This document shows, piece by piece, positions 50,596 through 59,898 of a stretch of DNA of 64,000 bases. Positions within the stretch are counted from its first letter, which is position 1, and each line of letters opens with the position of its first letter. The position numbers were made by a program, and so were the translations under genes. Source of the DNA: JAJXXT01 sp963764465. Its GTDB lineage: Bacteria > Pseudomonadota > Alphaproteobacteria > Acetobacterales > Acetobacteraceae. Where the stretch lies: positions 124,001-188,000 of the forward strand of contig CAVXSO010000004.1 in assembly GCA_963764465.1 (NCBI GenBank), read 5' to 3'. The notes beneath the pieces are model-generated. The model worked only from the letters and a program-made list of their open reading frames with translations, did no database searches and was not told the origin of the DNA.

Positions 50596-51606
50596 TCACC
50601 GACGATGCCGGATACGCGGATTGGCGACGCCCACCAGGATATCGACGGCGAGATTCACCAGGATGATGACGGTCGCGACCAGCAGGATGCCGCCCTGCAG
50701 CACCGGGTAGTCGCGGCGCTGGATACCGTGGATCAGCCAGCTGCCCACGCCCGGCCAGGCGAAGATCGTCTCCGTCAGCACCGCGCCGCCGAACAGCCCG
50801 CTCACCTGCAGGCCGATCACGGTGATTACCGGGATCAGCGCGTTGCGCATCGCGTGCAGCCCGATCACCCGCAGTGGCGAGACACCCTTGGCGCGCGCCG
50901 TGCGCACATAGTCCTCGCCCAGCACCTCGAGCATCGCCGAGCGGGTCATGCGAGCGACGACAGCAAGCGGGATCGTGCCGAGGGCCACCATCGGCAGCAC
51001 GAGATGTTGCAGGGCCGAAAGGAACGCCCCCTTGTCGCCCGAGAGCAGGGAGTCGATCAGCATGAAGCCGGTGACGTGCGGCACGTCGTAGACGATGTCG
51101 ATCCGCCCGCTCACCGGCATCACGCCGAGGACGACCGAGAACAACAGGATGAGCAGGATCGCCCACCAGAAGATCGGCATCGAATAGCCGGTCAGCGCCA
51201 CTCCCATCACGCTGTAGTCCAGGGAGGTGCCGCGGTGCAGCGCCGCCACGGTGCCGGCCGGGATGCCGACCACGATCGCGAGCAGCATCGCCGAGAGCGC
51301 GAGCTCCACGGTTGCCGGGAAATAGGTCAGGAACTCGCCGAACACGGAATCGTGGGTCGCGAGCGACTGGCCGAGATTCCCGTGCGCGACGTGCCACAGA
51401 TACAGCAGGTACTGCGTGATGAGCGGCTTATCGAGCCCGAGGCTTGCACGCATCGTCGCCAGCGTTGCCGGGTCCACCGGCTTGTCGCCGAACATCAGCT
51501 CCACCGGGTCGCCCGGGATCAGGTGCACCAGCGCGAAGGCGAAGATGGTGATGCCGAAGAAGGTGACGGCGACGAGGCCGAGGCGGCGAAGGATGAAGCT
51601 GAGCAC
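50596..51606 (-). CDS. Peptide/opine ABC importer permease (DppB-like)
   Basis: A 336-residue permease starting with GTG. The family start RRLGLVAVTFFGITIFAFALVHLIPGDPVELMFG, the LGLDKPLITQYLLYLWHVAHGNLGQSL block and the EAA loop ARAKGVSPLRVIGLHAMRNALIP are clear. It lies 12 bp after the creatininase-family gene, within one operon. Confidence 0.92.
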   Translation of the reverse strand: MLSFILRRLGLVAVTFFGITIFAFALVHLIPGDPVELMFGDKPVDPATLATMRASLGLDKPLITQYLLYLWHVAHGNLGQSLATHDSVFGEFLTYFPATVELALSAMLLAIVVGIPAGTVAALHRGTSLDYSVMGVALTGYSMPIFWWAILLILLFSVVLGVMPVSGRIDIVYDVPHVTGFMLIDSLLSGDKGAFLSALQHLVLPMVALGTIPLAVVARMTRSAMLEVLGEDYVRTARAKGVSPLRVIGLHAMRNALIPVITVIGLQVSGLFGGAVLTETIFAWPGVGSWLIHGIQRRDYPVLQGGILLVATVIILVNLAVDILVGVANPRIRHRR

Positions 51607-51618
51607 GCGGCGGGCGGT

Positions 51619-52362
51619 TCAGCCGGCGACAAGGAAGGCGCGGTAGATCTCCACCATGTCCTCGACCGCGACGTCGAAAAGCTGTCGCCCATGCTCCGGC
51701 GTCGAGAGCGACGGGTCAGACCCGATGCGCCCGTCCGGGAAGCGGCGGCGGTAATCGGCGCTGTCGTAGAAGCCGTCGCTCCTCGGCGCCACTTTCGGCG
51801 ACATCTGCGCCTGCTTGATCGCCTCTGGATGATAGGCCTGGGAGAGCGAGACCTCAGCCGCCGTGGCGTGGTTGCCGTTGGCATCGCCGTACAGCTTGTC
51901 CGCCAGCGCCTTGCAGCGCGGCCCGCCGGACCAGAACACCATCCTGCAGCGCAGCCGCGAGGCCGTGCCGGTGAGCGAGGCGGCGCTGTAGATCTCGTCG
52001 AAAGCGGCGGTGACGGTGGCGACGTTGCCGCCATGGCCGTTGATGAACAGGAACCGTTCGAAGCCGTGCCGCGCCAGCGAGGTCACCACGTCGCCCACCA
52101 GCGCGATCATCGTCGAGGGTCGCAGCGTGATCGAGCCGGCGAAGCCCAGGTGGTGCTGCGACATGCCGATGGTGAGCGTGGGCGCCACCAGCGCGCCGAT
52201 CTTGTCACCCACGCCCTTCGCCACGTACTCCGCGTCCAGGTGGTCGGTGCCGATCAGCCCGTTGGGCCCGTGCTGCTCGGTCGAGCCCACCGGGATGATC
52301 ACGCCCTTCGAGGCGCGCAGGTACTCCTCGACCTCCTGCCAGGTCGACAGCGCCAGCTGCAT
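51619..52362 (-). CDS. Creatininase-family amidohydrolase
   Basis: A 247-residue cytosolic metal-dependent amidohydrolase. Metal-ligand motifs of the family are present: VGSTEQHGPNGLIGTDHLDAEYVA, the SQHHLGFAGSITL block, the INGHGGN loop and AAEVSLS. Known members hydrolyse creatinine, formamidopyrimidines or peptide-like amides, so the exact substrate is open. It sits between the binding-protein gene (9 bp) and the permease gene (12 bp), which suggests that it cleaves the imported compound. Confidence 0.9.
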   Translation of the reverse strand: MQLALSTWQEVEEYLRASKGVIIPVGSTEQHGPNGLIGTDHLDAEYVAKGVGDKIGALVAPTLTIGMSQHHLGFAGSITLRPSTMIALVGDVVTSLARHGFERFLFINGHGGNVATVTAAFDEIYSAASLTGTASRLRCRMVFWSGGPRCKALADKLYGDANGNHATAAEVSLSQAYHPEAIKQAQMSPKVAPRSDGFYDSADYRRRFPDGRIGSDPSLSTPEHGRQLFDVAVEDMVEIYRAFLVAG

Positions 52363-52371
52363 CGCGCGCCC

Positions 52372-53964
52372 CTACTTGCCGACGGAGACGCCGCCGAAGG
52401 GCTGGCCGCCGAAGAAGTGCAGCTTGAACCCATGCACATCCTTGCGCATAGGCACATAGGCCGCGACGTCGGCGAAGCGCATCAGCGGCGCGTCGTCGTA
52501 CACTGCCTGGTCGGCCTCCTGGTAGAGCTTCGCGCGCTCCGCCTGGTCGGTCACCAGGTTCGCTTTCTGCACCGCGTCCGTGTAGGTCTTGTTGCACCAA
52601 TGGCTGGCATTGCCCGGTGCGCCGCAGACGAAGCCAAGCAGGATCTCGCTCGGGTCCGGGTAGTCCCACGTGCCGCCGAGCATCACGATGTCCGTGTCGG
52701 GCCCGCGCGCGCGCTTCAGGTACTCGCCCCACTCATAGGTGACGATCTTCGCCTTCACGCCAATCTTGGCCCAGTCCGCCTGCACCATCTCCGAGGCCCG
52801 GCGCCCGTCCGGCATGTAGGCGCGCACCACGGGGATCGCCCAGAGGTTGATCGAGAACCCGTTGGGGTAGCCCGCTTCCGCCAGCAGCTTCTTCGCCTCC
52901 GCGGGATCGTACGGGTAGGGCTTCAGCGAGCCGTTGTAGCCCCAGAGCGAGCTCGGTACGAGCGAGGGGTCCGTGGTGCCCGCGCCCTGGAACACCGTCT
53001 TGGTCAGCGCGTCGTGATCGACGGCCATGATCAGCGCCTGCCGCACCTTCACGTTGTCGAGCGGCTTCTTGTTCACGTTGAAGCGCAGGTAGTTGGTGCC
53101 GGCGATGTTCGCGGACGCGACCTTGAGGTTCGGGTTGGCACGCATTGCCTTCAGGTCCGCGGGGTTCGGGTAGCGCATCAGCTGGCACTCGTTCGTGCGC
53201 AGCTTCGCATACCGCACCGAGGCGTCCGGCGTGATCGCGAAGATCAGGCTGTCCACCTTCGCCACCCGGTCCGGCTGCGCCGTGTTGCCCCAGAAGTCCT
53301 TGAACTTCGCGAACCGGATGACCGCATCCTTCTGGTACTGCACGAGCTCGAACGGCCCGGTGCCGATCGGGTCCTGGTCCAGCAGCTCGGGCTTGCCCAT
53401 CTTGAGCAACTTCGCCGCGTATTCCGCGGAGACAATGGTGAAGGGCTGCACCGAGAGCGAGGGCAGCAGCGGCGCCAGCGGCGACTTCAGGGTCATCACC
53501 ACGGTGTAATCGTCGTCCTTGGTGATCGACTGCAGGTATGGCGCGATCAGGTCGAGGAACATCGGGAAGTTCCCGTTCGCGCTTTTGTAGAACGGGTTGT
53601 TCTTGTCCATCATGCGCTCGAAGCTGAACACCACGTCGTCGGCGTTCATGTCGCGCGTCGGCGTGAACTCCTTGTTCGACTGCCACTTCACGCCGTGGCG
53701 CAGATGGAAGGTGTATTTCAGCCCGTCGGGCGAGATCGACCAGGACTCAGCGAGCCCGGGCACGATGTCCGATCCGCCGATCTTCATCTCCACCAGGCGG
53801 TCGCCGATCTGCTCGGACACATCGAAGCTGGTGTTCGCGGTGCTGAGCTGGGCGTTCAGGAAGTCCGGGCTCGCCTCGGAGCAGACCACGAGGCTGCTCG
53901 CCTGGGCGGTGCCGAGACATACCGACAAGAGGAGCCCTGCTCCCGCGAGTAGGAATGAGCGCAT
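52372..53964 (-). CDS. Peptide/opine ABC importer substrate-binding protein
   Basis: A 530-residue periplasmic binding protein of the SBP_bac_5 family. The signal peptide (MRSFLLAGAGLLLSVCLGTAQA) precedes LVVCSEASPDFLNAQLSTANTSFDVSEQI, and GLAESWSISPDGLKYTFHLRHGVKW, LDQDPIGTGPFELVQYQ and LRFNVNKKPLDNVKVRQALIMAVDHDAL are typical of DppA-like proteins. ATG 53964 is chosen, with a G-rich ribosome site 8 bases before it, rather than a start ten codons upstream. It is the first gene of a six-gene importer operon and probably its most expressed member. Confidence 0.94.
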   Translation of the reverse strand: MRSFLLAGAGLLLSVCLGTAQASSLVVCSEASPDFLNAQLSTANTSFDVSEQIGDRLVEMKIGGSDIVPGLAESWSISPDGLKYTFHLRHGVKWQSNKEFTPTRDMNADDVVFSFERMMDKNNPFYKSANGNFPMFLDLIAPYLQSITKDDDYTVVMTLKSPLAPLLPSLSVQPFTIVSAEYAAKLLKMGKPELLDQDPIGTGPFELVQYQKDAVIRFAKFKDFWGNTAQPDRVAKVDSLIFAITPDASVRYAKLRTNECQLMRYPNPADLKAMRANPNLKVASANIAGTNYLRFNVNKKPLDNVKVRQALIMAVDHDALTKTVFQGAGTTDPSLVPSSLWGYNGSLKPYPYDPAEAKKLLAEAGYPNGFSINLWAIPVVRAYMPDGRRASEMVQADWAKIGVKAKIVTYEWGEYLKRARGPDTDIVMLGGTWDYPDPSEILLGFVCGAPGNASHWCNKTYTDAVQKANLVTDQAERAKLYQEADQAVYDDAPLMRFADVAAYVPMRKDVHGFKLHFFGGQPFGGVSVGK

Positions 53965-53997
53965 GACGAAATCCCCCTCTTCCTCATCACGCATTTT

Positions 53998-54007
53998 ACA
54001 AGCTTGT
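53998..54007. repeat. 10-bp palindrome in the promoter region of the ABC operon
   Basis: ACAAGCTTGT lies 34 bp before the binding-protein gene start, near an AT-rich stretch (GTAAAAT on the minus strand) and 3' of a TTGACC. It could be a small operator, but a single short palindrome is weak evidence. The 169-bp gap holds nothing else that I can identify. Confidence 0.3.
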
Positions 54008-54133
54008 CAGCCGCGTTGGCTGCGGTCAACCCCGAAACGGACCGAAACGTTCCCGCGCGGCGAAGCGCGATGGACGCGCTCGCCGGCGCACGGCAGTATT
54101 CGCCCGGGCCGCGCGCCAGAAAATGGCCCGATA

Positions 54134-55354
54134 TCAGGTGGCCACGATGCCCACGATGCTGGCGGCACGGAGCGCGTCCAATTCCTCCGCCCCGATGCCC
54201 AGGAGGGCACCAAGAACCTCCGCGGTATCGGCGCCGATCTCCGGGCCCACATGGACGATGCGGCCCGGGCTCTCGGACAGCTTCGGGACAACGCCCGTCA
54301 GCGTCAGGGGCCCAAGCGCCGGATGAGGCAGCGCGGCGAGCATGTCGCGCGCGCGGTAATGCGGGTCCGCGAAGATGTCGGCGATGGTGTAGACGAGCGA
54401 GACAGGAACGCCCGCGGCATCGAGCTGTCGCTGGATGTCGTGGCTGTCGCGCTCACGTGCCCAGCCTGCCACTTCCGCGTCAATCGCGTCGATATTCCTG
54501 GCCCGCGCCCGCACCGTCGCGAAGCGCGGATCATCCGCCAGGTGCGGCGCCGCCATTGCCTCGGCAAGCCTGCCGAACACCTTGTCGTTGTTCGCGGTGA
54601 TGAGCACGTAGCTGCCATCGCGCGTGGCATAGAGATTGTTGGGCGCCGTGCTCTGCAACCGCGAGCCGGTCCGCGTCGGCACGACCTTGAGGCGATCGTA
54701 GGCGGGCACGATCGACTCCATCATGCTGAACGCGGACTCGTAGAGCGCGGCATCGATGACCTGGCCAATGCCGGTCCTGGTCCGGCGCAACAACGCGAGT
54801 GCCGCGCCATAGGCGGCATAGACGGCCGTCAGGTAATCGGTGGTGGCCAGACCAACGCGGGCGGGCGGCCGATCGGGATCGCCCGTCAGGTGGCGCACGC
54901 CACCCATCGCCTCGCAAATCGCGCCATAGCCCGCCTTGCCGCGATACGGGCCCGTCTGGCCGTAGCCGCTGATGCGCACCATTACCAGCCCGGGGTTCGT
55001 CTGCCGCAGGCTGGCGTAATCGAGCCCGAGGCGTTCCAGCGTGCCGGGGCGGAAATTTTCCACGAGCACGTCGCATTTGTCGGCAAGGGCGCGCACCAGC
55101 TCGGCGCCCCGCGGCGTCTTGATGTCGATCGCAACCGACTTTTTGTTGCGCAGGATCGAGGCGGCATAAAGCGATATCCCGCCGTCATGATAGCCGAGAT
55201 TGCGGACGGAATCGCCTTCCAGCGGTTCGACCTTGATCACCTCGGCGCCGAAATCGGCCATCAGCCGCGCGCAGGCGGGACCGGCGATGGTGCTGCAAAG
55301 CTCGAGAACACGGAACCCGGTGAGCGGTCCCTCGGCTGCCGATGGCGCGCTCAT
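54134..55354 (-). CDS. Family III (CaiB/BaiF) CoA-transferase
   Basis: A 406-residue family III CoA-transferase that moves CoA from an acyl-CoA to a free acid in the cytosol. Family features: FRVLELCSTIAGPACARLMADFGAEVIKVEP at the start, NLGYHDGGISLYAASILRNKKSVAID, VLVENFRPGTLERLGL, SGYGQTGPYRGKAGYG and the VIDAALYESAFSMME block near 199-213. It overlaps the tctA-like gene by 4 bp and is the last gene of the long operon, so the imported acid is likely its acceptor. The acid cannot be named. Confidence 0.93.
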   Translation of the reverse strand: MSAPSAAEGPLTGFRVLELCSTIAGPACARLMADFGAEVIKVEPLEGDSVRNLGYHDGGISLYAASILRNKKSVAIDIKTPRGAELVRALADKCDVLVENFRPGTLERLGLDYASLRQTNPGLVMVRISGYGQTGPYRGKAGYGAICEAMGGVRHLTGDPDRPPARVGLATTDYLTAVYAAYGAALALLRRTRTGIGQVIDAALYESAFSMMESIVPAYDRLKVVPTRTGSRLQSTAPNNLYATRDGSYVLITANNDKVFGRLAEAMAAPHLADDPRFATVRARARNIDAIDAEVAGWARERDSHDIQRQLDAAGVPVSLVYTIADIFADPHYRARDMLAALPHPALGPLTLTGVVPKLSESPGRIVHVGPEIGADTAEVLGALLGIGAEELDALRAASIVGIVAT

Positions 55355-56856
55355 GAACTCCTCCGTTTCAATCGCGCGGCACGCATGCCCAGTCCGACCT
55401 GCAGCAGGACGAGCAGCAGCGCCGCCGCGATGAAACCGGCGCTGATCGGCCGTTCGACGAAAACCGCCAGGCTGCCGCGCGAGAGCAGCAGGGTGCGGCG
55501 AAAGTTCTCCTCCAGCAACGGTCCCAGGACGTAGCCGAGGAGAATCACCGCGATCGGAAAATCGAATGCCTGCAGCAACAGGCCGCCAAGCCCGAAGAAC
55601 AGCACCTCCCACACCTCGAAGAGGTCGTTGCTGGTGCTGTAGACCCCGACGGCGACGAAAAACAGCCCGCAAGGATACATGAAATGGTACGGAATCCGCA
55701 GCAGGCGCACCCACACGCCAATCAGCGGAACGTTGAGAACGACCAGGAGGAAATTACCGACCCAGAAGCTCGCGACGAGCCCCCAGAAGAGATCGGCGTG
55801 CTCGGAGATGAGTTGCGGGCCCGGCGTGATGCCCTGGATCAGCAGGGCACCAAGAATCAAGGCCATCACAGCATCGCCGGGAATGCCCAGCGTCATGGTC
55901 GGGATGAAGTCGACCTGCGTCTTCGAATGCGAGGCGGCCTCAGGGGCGGCGACGCCCTCGAGCGCGCCCCTGCCAAAGCGCGCCGGCGTGCGGGACAGCC
56001 GGCGTTCTACCGCGTAGGCGACGAAGGTCGAAATCGTCGGCCCGGTCCCAGGCATCGCGCCAAAGAACGTGCCCACCAGCGTCCCACGCAGGATCGGCAT
56101 GGCGGAAAGCCGGATATCGGCCCAACTCGGGCGCATGTCGCGTAGCCGCACCCGCGCGGTCGGTGCGGCGAGGGGGGGCTGGTTGGCACCGCGCATGAAC
56201 TCCGCCACACCAAAGAGCCCGAGCGCGAGGGCCGCGAGATCGACGCGGTCCTGCAACTGCGGCAGCCCGAACGTGAAGCGTTCCACTCCCGTATTGAGAT
56301 CGGTCCCCACGGAGCCGAGCAGCAGGCCCAGCACCGTCATGGCCATGCCCTTGAGCGGCGATCCGCGCGCCATAGTGCCGCCGGCGACGAGGCCAAGCAG
56401 CATGATCGAAAAAATCTCGGGCGCCTGGAACCGGAAGGCGATCCGCACCAGGAGCGGGGAGGCGAAGATCATCACCAGGATGCCGAAGGACGCGGCAAAG
56501 AGCGACGCGATCATCGTGATGCCCAGCGCCACGCCCCCGCGCCCCTGGCGGGTCATGGGATATCCGTCGAGGCACGTGATCGCATGCGGCGGGTGCGACG
56601 GCATGTTGAGCAGGATCGCCCCGATCGCGCCGCCATACTGGGACCCGTAGAAGATCCCCGCGAGCATCAGGATGGCCGGCACGGCATGCATGGTGAAGGT
56701 GAGCGGCAACAGGATGGACATCGCCGGCAACGCGCCCATGCCTGGCAGCACGCCAATCAGGTTGCCCAGGAGAACGCCGACGAAGGACCAGAGCAGGTTG
56801 GCGGGCTCCAGCGCGACACCAAAGCCGCCATAAAGGTCGGACAGGGCCTGCAACAC
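55351..56856 (-). CDS. Tripartite tricarboxylate transporter large permease (TctA family)
   Basis: A 501-residue permease with about eleven to twelve helices. Conserved TctA signatures: GVLLGNLIGVLPGMGALPAMSILLPLTF near residue 28, IFYGSQYGGAIGAILLNMPSHPPHAIT and the inverted second half FFGAMPGTGPTISTFVAYAVER with FIPTMTLGIPGDAVMALILGALLIQGITPGPQL. It starts with GTG 5 bp after the small permease gene. It uses the proton or sodium gradient, not ATP. Confidence 0.94.
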   Translation of the reverse strand: MLQALSDLYGGFGVALEPANLLWSFVGVLLGNLIGVLPGMGALPAMSILLPLTFTMHAVPAILMLAGIFYGSQYGGAIGAILLNMPSHPPHAITCLDGYPMTRQGRGGVALGITMIASLFAASFGILVMIFASPLLVRIAFRFQAPEIFSIMLLGLVAGGTMARGSPLKGMAMTVLGLLLGSVGTDLNTGVERFTFGLPQLQDRVDLAALALGLFGVAEFMRGANQPPLAAPTARVRLRDMRPSWADIRLSAMPILRGTLVGTFFGAMPGTGPTISTFVAYAVERRLSRTPARFGRGALEGVAAPEAASHSKTQVDFIPTMTLGIPGDAVMALILGALLIQGITPGPQLISEHADLFWGLVASFWVGNFLLVVLNVPLIGVWVRLLRIPYHFMYPCGLFFVAVGVYSTSNDLFEVWEVLFFGLGGLLLQAFDFPIAVILLGYVLGPLLEENFRRTLLLSRGSLAVFVERPISAGFIAAALLLVLLQVGLGMRAARLKRRSS

Positions 56857-56861
56857 GCCTG

Positions 56862-57296
56862 TCAGCCCCAGGCGAAGAGCGGGAACTGAAGCTGCAGGGC
56901 CCAGCGGAAGATCACGATGGCCACGACGGCCATCGCCAGCGCGAGCGCGAGCGCCGATCGCACATTATGCCGCTGGTCGCCAAGCGCCGTGACGGCGACC
57001 AGGGCCAGGGTCGCCGGCACCAGCCCGCCATACCGGCCGAGTATCGCGAAGGTGGATAGGCCAATCACGATGAAGAGCGGTCCGCGCCAATGGAACGAGT
57101 ATTCCTCGGCCTCCCTTTCCCTGGCGGAAGCCGTGACGACCAGTCCCGCGCCCAGCAGCACCATGACCCCACCGAGGAGCACGGGATAAAGCCCCGGCCC
57201 CATGCGCCCAAGTGTGCCGATCCGGTAGCGGCCGCCGCCGAGCATCGCGCCCGCTCCGATGGCCATGATCAATATCCCGCCGATCCGGTCGCGCAT
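56862..57296 (-). CDS. Tripartite tricarboxylate transporter small permease (TctB family)
   Basis: A 144-residue membrane protein with four hydrophobic helices. The start RDRIGGILIMAIGAGAMLGG and the RYRIGTLGRMGPGLYPVLLGGVMVLLG block are diagnostic of TctB. ATG 57296 is chosen because the first helix then begins immediately; a GTG at 57317 or an ATG at 57365 within the previous gene are alternatives. It lies between the binding-protein and TctA genes, in the usual C-B-A order. Confidence 0.88.
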   Translation of the reverse strand: MRDRIGGILIMAIGAGAMLGGGRYRIGTLGRMGPGLYPVLLGGVMVLLGAGLVVTASAREREAEEYSFHWRGPLFIVIGLSTFAILGRYGGLVPATLALVAVTALGDQRHNVRSALALALAMAVVAIVIFRWALQLQFPLFAWG

Positions 57297-57322
57297 GCCC
57301 GGCTTGCCAGACGACACGCGGG

Positions 57323-58312
57323 CTATTCGATCGAGATGTGATGCTGGCGTATCAGGTTCCCCCATTTTGTCATTTCCTGCCCGATGAACTCGCCGAACGC
57401 CGCGGGCGTGCTTCCGATCGGCGTCTCGTCGTTGGATCGCAGGCGTGCCTGGACATCCGGCGCCTTCAGGAGATCGACGACACCGGAGTGGATCTTCTCG
57501 ATGACAGTTGCCGGCGTACCGGCCGGCACCATGAGCCCGAACCAGGATTCCGCAGTGTATCCCTTGAGCCCTGCTTCCTCCATCGTCGGGAGATCGGGCA
57601 ATACCGCGGAGCGCCGCGGCGACGTGACCGCGAGGGCACGGACCCGCTTGGCAGCGATCTGCGCCTTCGCGGTCGGCGTGTCGATGAAGGCAACCTGCAC
57701 CTCGTCGCCGAGCAAGGCCGTCATCAGCGGCGCGGCACCATCATAGGGAATATGCTGCATCTGGATCTTCGCCGCGTCATCGAACAACTCGGCTGCAAGG
57801 CGCAACGAGGAACTCGGCCCGCTCGAGCCGTAGTTGAGCTTTCCGGGATGCTGCCTGCCATAGGCAATAAGGTCCGAAACGGAATGAACGGGCAGTGACG
57901 GATTGACGACAAGGGTCAGGCTGGAGGACGCAACCTCGGTAACCGGCACGAGATCCTTCTTGGGATCGTATGGCAGTTTCTTGAAGAGAAACGGGTTGAC
58001 CGCATAGACGTTGGTCGTCATCAGCAGCGTGTATCCATCCGGCGCCGCCTTCGCCGCGAGGCCGGTGCCGAGAACCTGGCCGGCACCAGGCCGGTTCTCG
58101 ACGATCACCGATTGCCCCCAGGCAGCATTGAGCTTCTGCGCGACAATGCGCGCGAGAAGATCGGTGGGGCCACCCGCGGCCAGCGCCACGATGATGGTGA
58201 CGGGGCGCGAGGGGTAGGTGTCCGCCATGGCGCGGCGGGCTCCCGTCACCGCCAGGGCGGCGCCGCCGGCCAACATCCGGCGGCGTTTGATGTCGTGCTT
58301 TTCAGACGTCAT
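57323..58312 (-). CDS. Tripartite transporter substrate-binding protein (TctC/Bug)
   Basis: A 329-residue periplasmic receptor. The N-terminus KRRRMLAGGAALAVTGARRAMA is an Arg-rich signal peptide (possibly Tat), then YPSRPVTIIVALAAGGPTDLLARIVAQKL and ENRPGAGQVLGTGLAAKAAPDGYTLL, the hallmark Bug sequences. LAVTSPRRSAVLPDLPTMEEAG is also typical. GGAGGA lies 8 bases before ATG 58312. Bug proteins bind small carboxylates; the ligand here is unknown. Confidence 0.93.
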   Translation of the reverse strand: MTSEKHDIKRRRMLAGGAALAVTGARRAMADTYPSRPVTIIVALAAGGPTDLLARIVAQKLNAAWGQSVIVENRPGAGQVLGTGLAAKAAPDGYTLLMTTNVYAVNPFLFKKLPYDPKKDLVPVTEVASSSLTLVVNPSLPVHSVSDLIAYGRQHPGKLNYGSSGPSSSLRLAAELFDDAAKIQMQHIPYDGAAPLMTALLGDEVQVAFIDTPTAKAQIAAKRVRALAVTSPRRSAVLPDLPTMEEAGLKGYTAESWFGLMVPAGTPATVIEKIHSGVVDLLKAPDVQARLRSNDETPIGSTPAAFGEFIGQEMTKWGNLIRQHHISIE

Positions 58313-58338
58313 GCTCGGCTTCCTCCGGTTCTTGCTTT

Positions 58339-59898
58339 TCACAGTCGGATTCCCAGCCGGGCCTTGGGGCCAAGCTGCGTGCGCAGGCGTCCCTGCATCG
58401 CCTCCACGAAGCGACAGAGATACGGCCGTGTGTCGCGTGGATCGATCATGTCCTCGAGCGCGAAGGCCTCGGCCATGCGAAACGGCGAGCTGAGGTAGCG
58501 CGCCTCCTCCTCGATCTCCCGCTGCCGCGCCTCGGGGTCTGCCGCCGCCTCGATCTCGCGCCGGAATGCCGCCGTCACGCCGCCCTCGATCGGGACCGAC
58601 CCGATTTCCGCGGACGGCCAGGCAATCTTGAAATCCAGCCCCATGTTGTCGCGCGATGCCATGCCGCCGAGGCCGAAGCAGCGCCGTATCACAACGCTGA
58701 TCATCGGCACCGTCGCCTGCATCCGCGCCTGCAGGCAGCGCATGCCTTCGCGCAGCATCCCGTCCTGCTCCGCGGCAGGGCCGATGGCGAAGCCCGGCAC
58801 GTCGACCAGGAAGACGATCGGTATGTGAAACGTATCGCAGAGGTCGATGATCCGTGCCTGCTTGCGTGCCGCGCGCGCGTCGAGCGTACCGCCCTTCACC
58901 ATCGGCGCGTTGGCGATGATGCCGACGACATAACCATGCATCCGTGCCAGACCCGTCACCAGTGAGCGCCCATAGGTCGGCTGGATCTCGAAGAAGGAGT
59001 TCGCATCGACCACCATGCGGACCAGCTTCTTCATGTCGTAGGCCTGCCGCCGGTTGCGTGGCACGATGGATAGCAGCGCCTCATCACGCCGCTCTGGTGG
59101 ATCGCCGGTCACCACGCGCGCGGGCAACTCCCATACGTTCTGCGGCATATAGCCGAGAAAGCGGCGAAGCGTCGCGAGACAGGCCTGCTCGGTGTCCTCG
59201 GCGTTGTCGATGCAGCCCGCGGTATCCACCGCGATCTTCGCCCCACCGAGCTCCTCCTTCGTGATCGTGACGCCCAGCGCGCGCTTCACCACCGGCGGGC
59301 CGGACGAAAAGATCTGGCTCGTGCCGCGGACCATCACGGAGAAATGCGACATCACCGCGCGCCCGGCCGGCCCGCCAGCGGATGTGCCGAGAACGGCGCT
59401 CACCACCGGCACCGTTCCCAGCAACTCCGCGAAGTGCGGCGAGGAGTTCGATCCTGGATAAAGCGCGAAGCCGCGGCTGCGCACGCTCGAGACACTGCCG
59501 CCGGTGCCGTGGTAGAGGTTCACCAGAGGAATCCGATATTCGTAGGCAAGATCACCGGAAAAGCCGTTCTGCCCACCTTTGGGCCGATAGCCTCCGCTCG
59601 CGCCACCACGCACCGAATAATCGTCGCCACCGACCGCGACCGGGCGCCCGTCGATGCTCGCAAGGCCCATCGCATAGGTGGCGGGAATGACACCCCGGAG
59701 CTCGCCGTCCCGATGGATGGGGCTGCCGGCCAGCTGGCCGATTTCCTGGAAGGATTCGGGATCGACGAGAGTGTCGATACGATCTCGTACCGTAGTCCAA
59801 CCCTGCGCGCGATAACGGTCGACCGCGTCCGCGTCCACCCGGTCGCGGGTCCAGGCGCGACGTCGGGCAATCTCGTCAACCTCGGGCTTCCAACTCAT
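58339..59898 (-). CDS. Acyl-CoA carboxylase carboxyltransferase subunit
   Basis: A 519-residue crotonase-fold carboxyltransferase of the PccB/MccB class, which moves carboxyl from biotin to an acyl-CoA. Features: DRIDTLVDPESFQEIG, GGDDYSVRGGASGG, SSGPPVVKRALGVTITKEELGGAKI, VDVPGFAIGPAAEQDGMLREG and CFGLGGMASRDNMGLDFKIAWPSAEIGSVPIEGGV. The last block is typical, but the residues that fix acyl-chain choice cannot be read by eye. No biotin carboxylase or carrier gene lies in the window, so a partner must be encoded elsewhere. It overlaps the permease gene by 4 bp. Confidence 0.9.
   Translation of the reverse strand: MSWKPEVDEIARRRAWTRDRVDADAVDRYRAQGWTTVRDRIDTLVDPESFQEIGQLAGSPIHRDGELRGVIPATYAMGLASIDGRPVAVGGDDYSVRGGASGGYRPKGGQNGFSGDLAYEYRIPLVNLYHGTGGSVSSVRSRGFALYPGSNSSPHFAELLGTVPVVSAVLGTSAGGPAGRAVMSHFSVMVRGTSQIFSSGPPVVKRALGVTITKEELGGAKIAVDTAGCIDNAEDTEQACLATLRRFLGYMPQNVWELPARVVTGDPPERRDEALLSIVPRNRRQAYDMKKLVRMVVDANSFFEIQPTYGRSLVTGLARMHGYVVGIIANAPMVKGGTLDARAARKQARIIDLCDTFHIPIVFLVDVPGFAIGPAAEQDGMLREGMRCLQARMQATVPMISVVIRRCFGLGGMASRDNMGLDFKIAWPSAEIGSVPIEGGVTAAFRREIEAAADPEARQREIEEEARYLSSPFRMAEAFALEDMIDPRDTRPYLCRFVEAMQGRLRTQLGPKARLGIRL

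Noticed and set aside
50419..53952. Plus-strand open frame of 1177 codons
   Set aside because: It runs opposite four well-supported genes, is rich in Arg, His, Asp and Glu in no recognisable fold, and has no ribosome site.
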